Origin: Comamonadaceae bacterium
GTDB lineage: Bacteria > Pseudomonadota > Gammaproteobacteria > Burkholderiales > Burkholderiaceae_C
Assembly: GCA_947447355.1 (NCBI GenBank)
Contig: CANFJF010000002.1
Location: 1-64,000 of the forward strand
Direction of reading: 5' to 3'
DNA: 64,000 nucleotides
Positions 18,737 through 29,290 of this stretch are shown here, one piece after another. Below the pieces are notes generated by a model, which saw only the letters and a list, made by a program, of their open reading frames with translations, was not told the DNA's origin and did no database searches. Within the stretch, counting starts at the first letter, position 1. Every line of letters begins with the position of its first letter. Both the position numbers and the translations under genes were made by a program.

Positions 18737-19705
18737 ATGAAATCTGCATTCCTCATTGCCGCTGCTGGCGCCTGCGTCATGCTTGCCCTGGCACCCATCA
18801 CCCATGCGCAGAGCTACCCTAATAAACCGGTGCGGCTGGTGGATCCGTATGCACCAGGCGGCTCGACCAGCGTCGTGTCCCAATCATTCTCAAAAAAATT
18901 CCAGGAGTTCACCGATCAGCCGATGGTGGTCGACCACAAGCCGGGCGCGGGCAGCAACATCGGCAGCGATATCGTCGCCAAAGCCGTGCCGGATGGCTAC
19001 ACGGTATTGTTGGCCTCGAGCAGTCTGGCTATCAACCCCAATCTGTATCGAAGCATGTCATTCGATCCGATCAAAGACCTCACGCCTATCGCTCAGCTGA
19101 TCCGCACCCCGAACGTGCTGGCGGTTAATCCAGCCTTGCCTGTGCGCACGACGTCCGAACTGATTGCCTACGCACGCGCCAATCCAGGCAAACTGAACTA
19201 CGGCTCGTCAGGCAACGGCGCCACCAATCACATGGCCATGGAATTGTTCAAGTCAATGGCCAAAGTCGATATCCAGCACATACCCTACAAGGGAGGCAGC
19301 GAGGCGATGGCCGCGCTTCTGGGTGGACAGGTACAGGTGCTGTTCAACCCGGCATCGACGCTCGCGCCGCAGGATAAATCCGGCCGATTGCGCATGATTG
19401 CTGTCGGCAGCCCTGAGCGCATCAAAGGCCTTAATCTGCCGACGGTGGCAGAGTCAGGACTGCCGGGATTCCAGTCGGAAGTCTGGTTCGGTTTGTTCGC
19501 TCCCGCCGGCACGCCAGCGCCTGTGATCGCGAAACTCAACGCGGTTACGAACCGCATCCTGAAAGACCCCAGCGTCGCTGAAGTCCTGAACAAAGCCGGG
19601 CTGGAACCGGTCGGGGGAACCATCGAAGACATGGGCAAACTGCTTCAGACCGACACCGCGCGTTGGTCGGAGGTGGTCAAGGCCACTGGTGCGAAAATCG
19701 AATAG
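18737..19705 (+). CDS. TTT-family (Bug) periplasmic solute receptor
   Basis: Signal peptide then AQSYPNKPVRLVDPYAPGGSTSVVSQ...KPGAGSNIGSDIVAKAVPDGYT. Confidence 0.9.
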   Translation: MKSAFLIAAAGACVMLALAPITHAQSYPNKPVRLVDPYAPGGSTSVVSQSFSKKFQEFTDQPMVVDHKPGAGSNIGSDIVAKAVPDGYTVLLASSSLAINPNLYRSMSFDPIKDLTPIAQLIRTPNVLAVNPALPVRTTSELIAYARANPGKLNYGSSGNGATNHMAMELFKSMAKVDIQHIPYKGGSEAMAALLGGQVQVLFNPASTLAPQDKSGRLRMIAVGSPERIKGLNLPTVAESGLPGFQSEVWFGLFAPAGTPAPVIAKLNAVTNRILKDPSVAEVLNKAGLEPVGGTIEDMGKLLQTDTARWSEVVKATGAKIE

Positions 19706-19750
19706 TAAAGCCTCACATCGTTACTGCACAAACACCTCCTGATTCTCCTG

Positions 19751-20473
19751 ATGTCCAACCTGAAGCCAATCAAAGTCCCCACATCAGCTGATGTCGAGGC
19801 GCCTGATGTTCTGGTGCAAAGCACCTACCAAGCCATCAAGGATTCGATCCTGGGCAACCGCCTGAGGCCGGGGCACAAGCTGATTCACCAGACACTGGCC
19901 GAAAGTCTGGGTGTGTCGAGAACGCCGGTGCGCGAATCGCTGGAACGGCTGTACCAGGAAGGTTACGTCACACGCATTGCGAATCGTGGCTACTTTGTCG
20001 CAGAGATCGATGTGCAGGAAGTCAGGGAGCTTTACCAGACGCGTGAAGCGCTGGAAATATTCTCCTTGCAGCTTATCTTCAAGACCGAAATCGCCCCCGA
20101 GTCCATCACCGCACTCGAGGCGATTAATACACGTTATAAAACCCTGTGCATGGAAAACCTCAGCCGTGAGCGCCTGATGGTGGACCGCGAGTTTCATCTC
20201 GCACTGGCGGCCCTGTCTGGCAACCAGTATTTGCGTCGGACGCTGGGCGGCATCTTTGATCGGCTGATCCTCAAACGCCGGGTTGAAGGATTTCACGACC
20301 TGCGCGGCATCGAACCCTGCGAAGACCACGTTCGCATTCTGGCGGCAATCAGCGCAAACGATGAGCAAGCAGCGGTCGGGTTTCTAAGCAACCACATCGG
20401 TGGCGCGTGCGCCCGCTTTACCCGCTACCTCGAGCCCGGCGATGCGCCTACTTCGTCAACGGCCAAATCCTGA
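19751..20473 (+). CDS. GntR-family regulator (FCD-type effector domain)
   Basis: LRPGHKLIHQTLAESLGVSRTPVRESLERLYQEGYVTRIANRGYFV. Confidence 0.9.
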   Translation: MSNLKPIKVPTSADVEAPDVLVQSTYQAIKDSILGNRLRPGHKLIHQTLAESLGVSRTPVRESLERLYQEGYVTRIANRGYFVAEIDVQEVRELYQTREALEIFSLQLIFKTEIAPESITALEAINTRYKTLCMENLSRERLMVDREFHLALAALSGNQYLRRTLGGIFDRLILKRRVEGFHDLRGIEPCEDHVRILAAISANDEQAAVGFLSNHIGGACARFTRYLEPGDAPTSSTAKS

Positions 20474-20479
20474 ACGGTG

Positions 20480-20517
20480 TCGCTAAGGGGCAGAAAATAC
20501 ATCATCTGCCCCAGCGA
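20480..20517. other. Strong stem-loop downstream of GntR gene
   Basis: TCGCT-aa-GGGGCAG-N12-CTGCCCC-AGCGA: 12 paired bases with a 2-nt bulge, no T-tract. Confidence 0.55.
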
Positions 20518-20633
20518 TGATCGCTTGCGGCACCAGCGACAGCTTGAGATGTATTCAATCCCCGCCTGAAAAAGTCAATTGTCAGTTTCGCCCGCACGGT
20601 TCAACATGCTTCTATCGAAGAGGCAATTGCCAG

Positions 20634-20744
20634 ATGCGCACGAAACGAACCCTGATCACATGCGCCGTGGCCTTGATGGCCCTGCCTGCGTTCGCCTTGA
20701 CCCCGCCATGGACGAGCGGGTCATCGCTCAGCGTGGCGAGATGA
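20634..20744 (+). pseudogene. Orphan signal-peptide-like ORF (36 aa), possible remnant of a lost secreted protein
   Basis: MRTKRTLITCAVALMALPAFA resembles a Sec signal peptide but the frame ends 15 residues later. Confidence 0.35.
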
Positions 20745-20777
20745 CGTCAGCCTTCAACATCATAAAAAGGAAGCTGC

Positions 20778-21944
20778 TTGGGACCCCTTGCCGGATTGAA
20801 AATCGTCGAATTCGCCGCTGTTGGCCCAGCGCCCATGTGCGCTATGCTGCTGGCCGACCTCGGCGCGACGGTACTGCGCATCGACCGCGTCACGCCTGTG
20901 GAGCTGGGTAGTAAACGGCCGCTGGAATATGACTTGCTGCTGCGCAATCGTGAAGTCATTGCGCTGGACTTGAAAAGCGCGCAAGGCCGAGCGATGGCCA
21001 TGGAAGTGGTCGCTGGCGCAGACGCGCTGATTGAGGGGATGCGCCCGGGTGTGATGGAACGCTTGGGACTGGGGCCGGAAGAATGCTTGAAGCGCAATCC
21101 CAAACTCGTCTTCGGTCGCATGACCGGCTGGGGCCAGAAGGGTCCGCTGGCCGATGCTGCCGCGCATGACCTCAACTACATCGCTGTCACCGGCGCACTC
21201 GATGCTATCGGCCGCCAGGGTCAACCACCCAGTATCCCGATCAACCTGCTGGGCGATTACGCGGGCGGTTCGCTGTACCTGGCGCTCGGCATACTCGCCG
21301 CGCTGCGTGAAAGCGGCCAGTCCGGTCAGGGGCAGGTGGTGGATGCCGCCATCGTGGATGGCGTCACGTCGCTCATGACCAGCATGTATGGAATGCTCGC
21401 GGCGGGCATGTGGGCCCTCGAACGCGGGACGAACATCGCCGATTCCGGCACGCCTTTTTACGATGTGTACGTCTGTGCCGATGGCAAGTATGTTTCAGTC
21501 GCACCGATTGAGACCCGATTTTTTGAAGATCTGCTGCAGCGCTTGGACATCGCCCCTGCGGATTTTCCAGATCGGTGGGACCGGACGCAATGGCCGCGGC
21601 TGCGCGAGACACTGGCCGCTAAGTTCCGCGCACGCACACGTGCCGAGTGGTGCGAGTTGCTTGAAGGCACGGACGCCTGCTTTGCGCCCGTTCTCACGAT
21701 GGCTGAAGCGCCCAACCATCCTCACAACGCAGCACGCGAGGTCTTTGGCGACGTGGGCGGTGTGCGTCAGCCCATGCCGGCGCCGCGTTTTAGCCGCAGC
21801 GTGCCGGATCGGCCTACACCACCGCAAACGTCAAGTCGCGACCAAGCACTCACCACACTGCGCCAGTGGTTAGGCGATGACCGCTTCACCCATCTCGAAC
21901 TGTCGGGACATCTCCACGCCGTGCAGGGCAGCACTGGCGCTTGA
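20778..21944 (+). CDS. CaiB/BaiF CoA-transferase / alpha-methylacyl-CoA racemase-like
   Basis: MGPLAGLKIVEFAAVGPAPMCAMLLADLGATVLRIDRV; GMRPGVMERLGLGPEEC; TTG start with AAAAGGA upstream. Confidence 0.9.
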   Translation: MGPLAGLKIVEFAAVGPAPMCAMLLADLGATVLRIDRVTPVELGSKRPLEYDLLLRNREVIALDLKSAQGRAMAMEVVAGADALIEGMRPGVMERLGLGPEECLKRNPKLVFGRMTGWGQKGPLADAAAHDLNYIAVTGALDAIGRQGQPPSIPINLLGDYAGGSLYLALGILAALRESGQSGQGQVVDAAIVDGVTSLMTSMYGMLAAGMWALERGTNIADSGTPFYDVYVCADGKYVSVAPIETRFFEDLLQRLDIAPADFPDRWDRTQWPRLRETLAAKFRARTRAEWCELLEGTDACFAPVLTMAEAPNHPHNAAREVFGDVGGVRQPMPAPRFSRSVPDRPTPPQTSSRDQALTTLRQWLGDDRFTHLELSGHLHAVQGSTGA

Positions 21945-21961
21945 ATGAAGGAAACAAAGCC

Positions 21962-22717
21962 ATGATCAACGAATCCCGTGAAGGTGCTGTCGTCACCATC
22001 TGCATGCACGATCCGGAGCGTCGCAACGCGTTCTCGATGCCGATGCGTATCGCACTGCTCAATACCTTTCGTGCACTAGAGGCCGACTCGAGCGTGCGCG
22101 CCATCGTCTTCACCGGCGGCGACAAGTTGTTCTGCGTGGGGGGTGATGTGACCGCCATGGGCCACCAACCCATGGGCGCTGCTCTGGACCGCATGCGCAT
22201 CGTCCACGATCTGGTGCGACTGCTGGCCCAAAGCAGCAAGCCGATGGTGGCTGCCGTTGAGGGCTGGGCCGTTGGCGGTGGACTGTCGCTGGCGCTTCTT
22301 TGCGACACGGTGGTCGCTGCAGAAACCGCGCGTTTCAAGGCCGGCTTTGGCGAAATCGGCATGGCGCCGGACACCGGCATCCTGCACACCTTACCGGGCC
22401 GCGTGGGTCGTGGACGCGCACGACAGATCCTGCTGTACAACGAGGTCTTCAGCGCCAAAGAAGCGTTGGACTGGGGCGTGATCGACCGCATGGTCGGCGC
22501 CGGGGAAGCGGTCAAGGAAGCTTCGCGCCTTGCGGCGATTTTGGCGACCAAGGCGCCGTTGCCGATGGCGCTAACGCGCTCTGTGCTGGCCAGCGGCCTA
22601 GACGACGTCCTGCTGCGTGAACGTGAAATTCAGGCGATGCTGTTCAGTTCCACTGACCATGAAGAAGGCAAGGCTGCATTTTTCGAGAAGCGTGCCGCTG
22701 TTTTCAACGGCAGCTGA
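21962..22717 (+). CDS. Enoyl-CoA hydratase/isomerase family protein
   Basis: GDKLFCVGGDVTAM...KPMVAAVEGWAVGGGLSLALLCD. Confidence 0.9.
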   Translation: MINESREGAVVTICMHDPERRNAFSMPMRIALLNTFRALEADSSVRAIVFTGGDKLFCVGGDVTAMGHQPMGAALDRMRIVHDLVRLLAQSSKPMVAAVEGWAVGGGLSLALLCDTVVAAETARFKAGFGEIGMAPDTGILHTLPGRVGRGRARQILLYNEVFSAKEALDWGVIDRMVGAGEAVKEASRLAAILATKAPLPMALTRSVLASGLDDVLLREREIQAMLFSSTDHEEGKAAFFEKRAAVFNGS

Positions 22718-23778
22718 TGATGAGTCTTGACGATGCGCAGGAAAACCTGCGCCTGATCCGTCACAGCGCCAGCGCTGTGGTGCCCCGCGACAAGGGCCCG
22801 CAGCGCGCACGCAGCCTGCGCATGCGGCAACCCGGCTTCGACCGCGGACTGTGGAAGGAGATGTGCAGGCTGGGTTGGGCTGGCCTGCGTGTGCCCGAAG
22901 ATAGTGAAGGCTCGGGCCTAGACGTGGCGGCACTGTGCGCAGTGGCGCAACAACTGGGCGCCTCACTCAGCCCTGAGCCCTTTATTGCCGTTGCGGGCAC
23001 CGCTACGCTGTTGTCTGGCGCGCGGCTGCAGGCCGTGATACGTGGTGACTGCGTCGTCGTCCCGGCCTGGATGGAGCAGCCGCATGATCTGAACCCTGCC
23101 GGCCAGGCGCGCTTTGTGTCTGGCCGCGTGAGCGGCACCAAACTCCTCGTTGCCAGCGCTATGGCAGCTGACGCTTTTGTGGTGGCAACGCTCGACGGGC
23201 TGGCGCTGGTAGATCGCGACGCGCCGGGCGTGACCATCACCAGCGTCAGCCTGCATGACGGAAGCTTTGCGGGCGATGTGGTGTTTGCCGATGCGCCCGG
23301 AGAGATGCTACCTGGCACGCTAGAACGGGTGTTTGAAGAATCGGCTCTCGCCAGTGCTGCCTACTTGCTGGGCGCCATGGAAGTCGCATTCGACATGACC
23401 TTGAGCTACCTGTCTTTACGCCAACAGTTCGGCAAGCCGATCGGTAGCTTTCAGGCGTTGCAACACCGTGCGGTGGACTTGAAGATCCAGATTGAGCTCA
23501 CGCGCGCGGTCATCAATGACGCGGCTTGCGCGCTGGATCGCGACACCTGTGATCTAGCTGCACGGCACGCCTTGGTGTCTCGCGCCAAAGTGCGCGCGGG
23601 CGACGCCGCCATGCTGGTCGCTCGCGAGTCGGTGCAGTTTCACGGCGCCATGGGCATGACTGACGACTGCGACATTGGCCTGTATGCACGCAAGATATTG
23701 ACCGTTCACAATGATTGGGGCTCCGTGGTAGCGCACCGTCAGCGCTTCGCTGCCATCGAACAGTCGCGGGAGGGTTGA
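22717..23778 (+). CDS. Acyl-CoA dehydrogenase family protein (smaller partner of a pair)
   Basis: GLRVPEDSEGSGLD..., LRQQFGKPIGSFQALQHRAVDLKI, VQFHGAMGMTDDCDIGLYARK. Confidence 0.9.
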   Translation: MMSLDDAQENLRLIRHSASAVVPRDKGPQRARSLRMRQPGFDRGLWKEMCRLGWAGLRVPEDSEGSGLDVAALCAVAQQLGASLSPEPFIAVAGTATLLSGARLQAVIRGDCVVVPAWMEQPHDLNPAGQARFVSGRVSGTKLLVASAMAADAFVVATLDGLALVDRDAPGVTITSVSLHDGSFAGDVVFADAPGEMLPGTLERVFEESALASAAYLLGAMEVAFDMTLSYLSLRQQFGKPIGSFQALQHRAVDLKIQIELTRAVINDAACALDRDTCDLAARHALVSRAKVRAGDAAMLVARESVQFHGAMGMTDDCDIGLYARKILTVHNDWGSVVAHRQRFAAIEQSREG

Positions 23779-23779
23779 C

Positions 23780-24928
23780 ATGACCGTCGACTACAACGCC
23801 ATGAGTGATGACGCCTTCCGCACCTTGGTGCACGAGTTCGTCAGTCACCACTACCCCAAGGAACTGCGCTTCCAGATTGGCCAGCTCCATCATGAAGTCA
23901 CCAAAGGTTGGTACCAGACGCTGTCGAGACGCGGCTGGGTCGCCCCGGGGTGGCCCGTTGAAAACGGCGGCATGGGATTGAATCCCACCAAACGCATCAT
24001 CTTCAATGAAGTCTTTGATGCGCACGGCTGTGCGCGCTATGCCGACAACGGCGTGATGATGGCAGGCCCGTTGCTGATTGGCTTCGGTACGTCGGCACAG
24101 CGTGAGCGCTTCTTGCCGAAGGTCCTGAATGGCGAAGAGGTCTGGTGCCAAGGCTACAGTGAACCCGGCTCGGGGTCCGACTTGGCCAGTCTGCGTACCG
24201 AGGCCGTTTGGAACGGCGATGGCTGGAACATCACAGGCCAGAAAATCTGGACCTCGCGTGCCAACCAAGCCGACTGGTGTCACATGCTTGTGCGCACTGA
24301 CAAGAACGTGACCAAGCCGCAAGACGGCATCAGCTACTTCCTCGTGCCGCTCAAGGTGGCGGGTGTCACTATCCGCCCCATCAACATCTTGTCGATGAAG
24401 GACGACTTCTGCGAGGTCTTCCTGGACAACGTCAAGGTGCCGGCCGATGCACTGGTGGGCCAACTGCACAAAGGCTGGGCTATCGTCAAGGCGCTGATGG
24501 GCGGAGAGCGTCTTTTCATCGGCGCGTCAGCCCAGTCGTTCAATGCCTTGAAAATCCTGCGCCAGCTGGCCAAAGATACCGGGCGCTGGGGCGAACCCGC
24601 GTTCATGGACCGCTATGTGCGCTTGGTCGCCGATCTGTATGACCACAACAGCCTTTACGAAGCGGGGCTGGAAAAGGTTCGCGCAGGTGGCGAGCTTGGC
24701 CTTGAGGGTGCCATGCTCAAGGTGCATCAAACCGAAATGTACAAGCGCATTGCCAGCGCCGCCGTCGAGCTTGCGGGGCCGTATGCCGGCGTGAGCAGTG
24801 CCCAAGCGGATGGGCGTGACAGCCAAGTGGCGGCGCACTTCCTGGCATCGCTGTCCACGACGATTTACGGCGGCTCCTCCGAAGTACAACGCAACATCCT
24901 GGCCAAGCAGGCATTGAACCTGCCCTGA
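23780..24928 (+). CDS. Acyl-CoA dehydrogenase family protein (larger partner)
   Basis: WCQGYSEPGSGSDLASLRT, GQKIWTSRAN, STTIYGGSSEVQRNILAKQALNLP. Confidence 0.92.
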   Translation: MTVDYNAMSDDAFRTLVHEFVSHHYPKELRFQIGQLHHEVTKGWYQTLSRRGWVAPGWPVENGGMGLNPTKRIIFNEVFDAHGCARYADNGVMMAGPLLIGFGTSAQRERFLPKVLNGEEVWCQGYSEPGSGSDLASLRTEAVWNGDGWNITGQKIWTSRANQADWCHMLVRTDKNVTKPQDGISYFLVPLKVAGVTIRPINILSMKDDFCEVFLDNVKVPADALVGQLHKGWAIVKALMGGERLFIGASAQSFNALKILRQLAKDTGRWGEPAFMDRYVRLVADLYDHNSLYEAGLEKVRAGGELGLEGAMLKVHQTEMYKRIASAAVELAGPYAGVSSAQADGRDSQVAAHFLASLSTTIYGGSSEVQRNILAKQALNLP

Positions 24929-24937
24929 GAAAACAAC

Positions 24938-27058
24938 ATGACCGAAGTGACCTCACCGGGCGCGCGCGCCAGAGCTTTCCTGAACCCTCGCTCCATTGCC
25001 ATCATTGGCGCCTCGGCTGACGAAAATAAGATCGGTGGACGACCCATCCGATACCTCAAGCTCGCTGGCTACCAAGGCCCCGTTTACCCGATCAATCCGG
25101 GACGCGACACGGTGCAAGGACTCACGTCCTACCCTTCACTCGATGCCGTTGAGGGCGAGATTGACCTGGTCGTCATCGCGGTGCCTGCGCAAGACGTGCT
25201 GGCTGCCGTGCAAGCGTGTGTGGCTAAACGTGTGCAGGGCGCCATGGTGTTTTCCTCTGGCTTTGCAGAAGTCGACGACGAAGGCCGGGCCTTGCAGCAG
25301 CGCATTGTGGAAATCGCGCGGCAAGGCGGCGTGGCACTGCTCGGCCCCAACTGCGCCGGCACCTTCAACACGCGCATTGGCTTGCTCGCCACTTTCACCA
25401 GCGGCATCGTCGACAAGCCGCCGCGCGTGGGCTCGATTTCACTGGTCAGTCAGTCGGGCGCTTTCGGCATCCACATGATCGTGCTGGCCGCCGAGCGCGA
25501 CCTCGGCCTGAGTCTGTGCCTGACCAGTGGCAACCAAGCCGACGTGGACGTGGCCGAAGCGCTGGCTTATGTGGCCGAAGACCCCGACACAGAAGTCATT
25601 GCCATTTGCCTAGAGGGCGTGCGCGATCCAGACCGGTTGCTGGCTGCGTTTGAGGTTGCGCGTTTGCGCCGTAAACCAGTCATCGTGCTCAAGCTTGGTC
25701 GGTCGGAAGTCGGCGCCCAGGCGGCGGCTTCGCACACCGCCAGTCTGGCCGGCTCGGATGACATCTTTGAGGCGGTGATGCGCCAGCACCATGTGTACCG
25801 CGCCCATTCCATTGATGAACTGATGGATGTGGCCTACGCCTGCTCACTCAAGCGCTACCCGGTGAACGACAAAGTCGGCATCATCACGGTGTCGGGCGGC
25901 GTGGGCATCCTGCTGGCCGACCAGGCCGAAGAGGCCGGACTCGACGTTGCTGAAATGCCGGCCGCCTCTCAGGCTGCCATCAAGGCGCTACTGCCCTTTG
26001 CGGCTACCCGCAATCCGGTCGATGTGACCGCCCAAGTGATCACGCATCCGCACCTTGTGGGGCCGATGTTTGAGCACATGCTCACAGGCGGCTGTTACGG
26101 CTCGGCGATCGCTTTCTTCACGCACATAGCCAGAAACAAGGAACTGTTTGGCAAGCTACTGCCGCATTTTGAAGCCGTCGCTAAAAAGCACACAGACCGA
26201 TTTCTGGTGCTGTCCACACTCGCGAGCGCCGAAACCCGCCAGCACCTCGAAGGCCTTGGCTACGCGGTGTTCGAAGACCCTGCGCGTGCCATCAAGGTGA
26301 TCCGCGCGCTGGTGCATTTTCGCGCCGCGTTCGATGCGCCGGCCCTTGAGGCCTCGGCGACTTTGGCGGCGACTGCATTGTCTGTAATGCCAGGAGTGCG
26401 CTACGACGAGTTCGCGTCCAAACGACTGCTGGCGCTGGCTGGTATTCCCTGTGCCGCCGAAGAAGTGGTGACCTCCCAAAGTGCAGCCGTGCAAGCTGCC
26501 GGTCGCATCGGTTACCCGCTGGTGATGAAGATTGTCTCTGCAGACATTCCTCACAAATCGGAGATCGGCGGCGTGCTATTGAACATCACTAACGACGCTG
26601 ACGTGAAAAGTGGTTACGCCACCCTGATGGAGCGGGCACAGACACGCGCTGCTAGCGCGCGCATCGCTGGCATATTGCTGGCCCACCAGGTGAATGGCGG
26701 CGTGGAAACCATCTTGGGCGTGACGCGTGACCCCGTGTTTGGCCCGATGGTGATGTTCGGCCTAGGCGGTGTGTTCGTGGAGGTGCTCAAGGATGTGACC
26801 TTCCGGCGTGCCCCTTTCGGCCGTGACGAAGCCCGCCGCATGATCCGCGAGGTCAAGGGCTACGCCATGCTGCAAGGTGTGCGCGGTGCACCACCCTCGG
26901 ACGAAGCGGCGCTGGTCGATGCGCTCAGTCTTTTGTCGGTCTATGCCGCTGCACAAGGCGATGCGCTGGCGAGCATTGACATCAATCCCTTCATCGTCCT
27001 GCCAAAAGGCGAGGGCGCGTGGGCGGTGGATGCGCTTATCGAGTCGAGCGCAAGCTGA
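24938..27058 (+). CDS. ADP-forming acyl-CoA synthetase
   Basis: SIAIIGASADENKIGGRPIRYLKLAGYQGPVYPINP; ATP-grasp VMKIVSADIPHKSEIGGVLLNI. Confidence 0.9.
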   Translation: MTEVTSPGARARAFLNPRSIAIIGASADENKIGGRPIRYLKLAGYQGPVYPINPGRDTVQGLTSYPSLDAVEGEIDLVVIAVPAQDVLAAVQACVAKRVQGAMVFSSGFAEVDDEGRALQQRIVEIARQGGVALLGPNCAGTFNTRIGLLATFTSGIVDKPPRVGSISLVSQSGAFGIHMIVLAAERDLGLSLCLTSGNQADVDVAEALAYVAEDPDTEVIAICLEGVRDPDRLLAAFEVARLRRKPVIVLKLGRSEVGAQAAASHTASLAGSDDIFEAVMRQHHVYRAHSIDELMDVAYACSLKRYPVNDKVGIITVSGGVGILLADQAEEAGLDVAEMPAASQAAIKALLPFAATRNPVDVTAQVITHPHLVGPMFEHMLTGGCYGSAIAFFTHIARNKELFGKLLPHFEAVAKKHTDRFLVLSTLASAETRQHLEGLGYAVFEDPARAIKVIRALVHFRAAFDAPALEASATLAATALSVMPGVRYDEFASKRLLALAGIPCAAEEVVTSQSAAVQAAGRIGYPLVMKIVSADIPHKSEIGGVLLNITNDADVKSGYATLMERAQTRAASARIAGILLAHQVNGGVETILGVTRDPVFGPMVMFGLGGVFVEVLKDVTFRRAPFGRDEARRMIREVKGYAMLQGVRGAPPSDEAALVDALSLLSVYAAAQGDALASIDINPFIVLPKGEGAWAVDALIESSAS

Positions 27059-27074
27059 ACACGTCAGTGTTACC

Positions 27075-28058
27075 TCATTGATCGGTGCGAATGCCCGCGC
27101 TTTCAACGACTCTTTTCCACTTGGCCAGTTCGGCATCAACATGCTGCGCGAGATCGGCGGGCGTCCCACCGCGGGCGACGCCGCCACCAGCTGCGACCCA
27201 GTTGGCAAGCGTCGACGACCTCATGGCCTTGTTGGCCTCGAGATTGACACGCTGGACGATGGCGTCAGGTACGCCGGCGGGATAGTGCAGTGAGATCCAT
27301 GAGAGCACCTCGAAGTCGCCCATGCCTGGGGTCTCGGCGATGGCCGGGATGTCCGGCACCGCCGTTGAGCGGGCTTTGCTCGTCACGCCCAGCGCTCGCA
27401 GCGTGCCACTCCGAACATGCGGCAACGCCGTGGCGAAATCAGAAAACACGATGTCCACTTGGCCACCCAGAAGCGCTGTGATGGCGGGTGCGCCGCCCTG
27501 GTATTGGATGCCGGTGATGTCGGTATTTGACAGGGCCTTGAAAAGCTCCGCAGACAGATGAAAAGTCGTGCCAATGCCAGCTGATCCGTAGTTCAGCACG
27601 CCCGGATTCAGTTTGGCTAAGCCAATCAGTTCTTCCACCGTTTTCGGGGATTTGCTGGGGTTGATCACCAGCACCCCGGGATGGGCGGCGAGCAGGATGA
27701 CGGGCTTGAAGCTTTTGACCGGGTCGTAGTCCAGTTTCTTGTGCAGATTCGGCAAGGAGCCATGCGATGCAATCTGACTCAGGAACAAGGTGTATCCGTC
27801 TGCCGGTGCCTGGGCCGCCGCGCGCGTTCCCAGCAACCCGCCAGCGCCTGCCCGGTTTTGCACCACGACAGCCTGCCCGAGCGAGACGGACAACTCCTTG
27901 GCCACCATGCGCGACAACACATCGGTCACGCCGCCTGGAGGGAACGGCACGATGATCGTGATCGGCTTGTCATGGGGCCATTCTGCATGGGCAAAGCCGG
28001 AAGCCACAAGGCCCAACGCTATCAAGACTGTGGCGACACTATTTTTAAGGCTTTGCAT
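27075..28058 (-). CDS. TTT-family (Bug) periplasmic solute receptor
   Basis: Signal peptide then EWPHDKPITIIVPFPPGGVTDVLSRMVAKELS. Confidence 0.9.
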   Translation of the reverse strand: MQSLKNSVATVLIALGLVASGFAHAEWPHDKPITIIVPFPPGGVTDVLSRMVAKELSVSLGQAVVVQNRAGAGGLLGTRAAAQAPADGYTLFLSQIASHGSLPNLHKKLDYDPVKSFKPVILLAAHPGVLVINPSKSPKTVEELIGLAKLNPGVLNYGSAGIGTTFHLSAELFKALSNTDITGIQYQGGAPAITALLGGQVDIVFSDFATALPHVRSGTLRALGVTSKARSTAVPDIPAIAETPGMGDFEVLSWISLHYPAGVPDAIVQRVNLEANKAMRSSTLANWVAAGGGVARGGTPADLAQHVDAELAKWKRVVESAGIRTDQ

Positions 28059-28123
28059 TTGTTTGGCCGGTTAATGAGTGAAAAAGTTCGACGGGTTAAG
28101 GCGATGTGCTGCGTTGTCGGTTG

Positions 28124-29290
28124 CTACGAAGGCAGCCTCAGGACTTCGCGGGCCATGACGTTGCGCTGGATTTCGTTCGTGCCGCCGTAGATGGTGGAAG
28201 GCATTGCGCGAAAGAATGGTCCAAGCACATCGACCTCGCTGTCTCCGACCCTGGCCAGTCCACGCAGTTGGGCTGCTTCGCCTGCCGCGCGGATCACTTG
28301 GTCGGCAATGGCCTGGAAGCTTTCTGTGGCGATTATCTTGAGCATGGAGATGTCGGGCGGCACTGGTTCGCCACGCTTCACCATGTCGATAAAACGCTCA
28401 TAGCAAGCCGTGTGGTCCTCGACCGCCATCCGGAGCTTGGCAAACAACTGCACAAACGGTGGGTCCTGCATCAGACCGCGCGCTTGCGCAACACGTGCCA
28501 GCACGCCCAGCGCATATGTCGGGTACTTGGGACTGCCGAGGAAGATGCGCTCAAAGCCCAGCAGCCCTTTGGCAATGGCCCAACCTTCATGGGGTGCACC
28601 CACCAAGTTAGACACCGGGACGCGCACATCTTCGAGAAAAACTTCGCAGAGTTCATCGTGACCGGCCACATCGCGTATGGGTCGTACGCGCACACCAGGC
28701 TGGTTCATGTCGACTAAGAAAAAACTGATACCAGCCTGTTTCTTGGCCACCTTGTCGGTGCGAGCCAACACGAAGATGTGCGTGCCGTCGCTGGCTAGAG
28801 TGGTCCAAATTTTCTGACCGTTGAGGACGTATTCCCCGTCCTTCAGTTCAGCCTCAGTCCGCAGTCCGGCGAGGTCTGATCCAGCATTCGGCTCGGAATA
28901 GCCTTGGCACCACAGGTGCTCGCAAGCCAGAATGGAGGGCAGCCATTGCTTCTGCTGCGCAGTTGTTCCAAAGCGAATCAGCATCGGACCCACCATGAGA
29001 ATGCCCTGGTCGAGGAAGCGCGACACGCCCCAGCGTTCATGCTCCTCGTAGAAGATCAACAGTTTGCCCGTGTCGAGGCCCATGCCGCCATGCTCACGCG
29101 GCCAGTTGGGTGCAATCCAACCCACCGCTGACATCTTGCGGTACCAAAAACCGATTTCAGGCCAGAACAGGCGGCGGGACGGATAGCGCAGCTCAGATGG
29201 ATAGTTCGCTTCTAGAAAGCTGCGGATACGCTGCCGAAAGTCATCGTCGGTGATTGCGTTCCAGTCGCCAGGGGTGTCGATGATCGTCAT
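28124..29290 (-). CDS. Acyl-CoA dehydrogenase family protein (larger partner)
   Basis: WCQGYSEPNAGSDLAGLRTEA, NGQKIWTTLAS, PSTIYGGTNEIQRNVMAREVLRLPS. Confidence 0.92.
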   Translation of the reverse strand: MTIIDTPGDWNAITDDDFRQRIRSFLEANYPSELRYPSRRLFWPEIGFWYRKMSAVGWIAPNWPREHGGMGLDTGKLLIFYEEHERWGVSRFLDQGILMVGPMLIRFGTTAQQKQWLPSILACEHLWCQGYSEPNAGSDLAGLRTEAELKDGEYVLNGQKIWTTLASDGTHIFVLARTDKVAKKQAGISFFLVDMNQPGVRVRPIRDVAGHDELCEVFLEDVRVPVSNLVGAPHEGWAIAKGLLGFERIFLGSPKYPTYALGVLARVAQARGLMQDPPFVQLFAKLRMAVEDHTACYERFIDMVKRGEPVPPDISMLKIIATESFQAIADQVIRAAGEAAQLRGLARVGDSEVDVLGPFFRAMPSTIYGGTNEIQRNVMAREVLRLPS

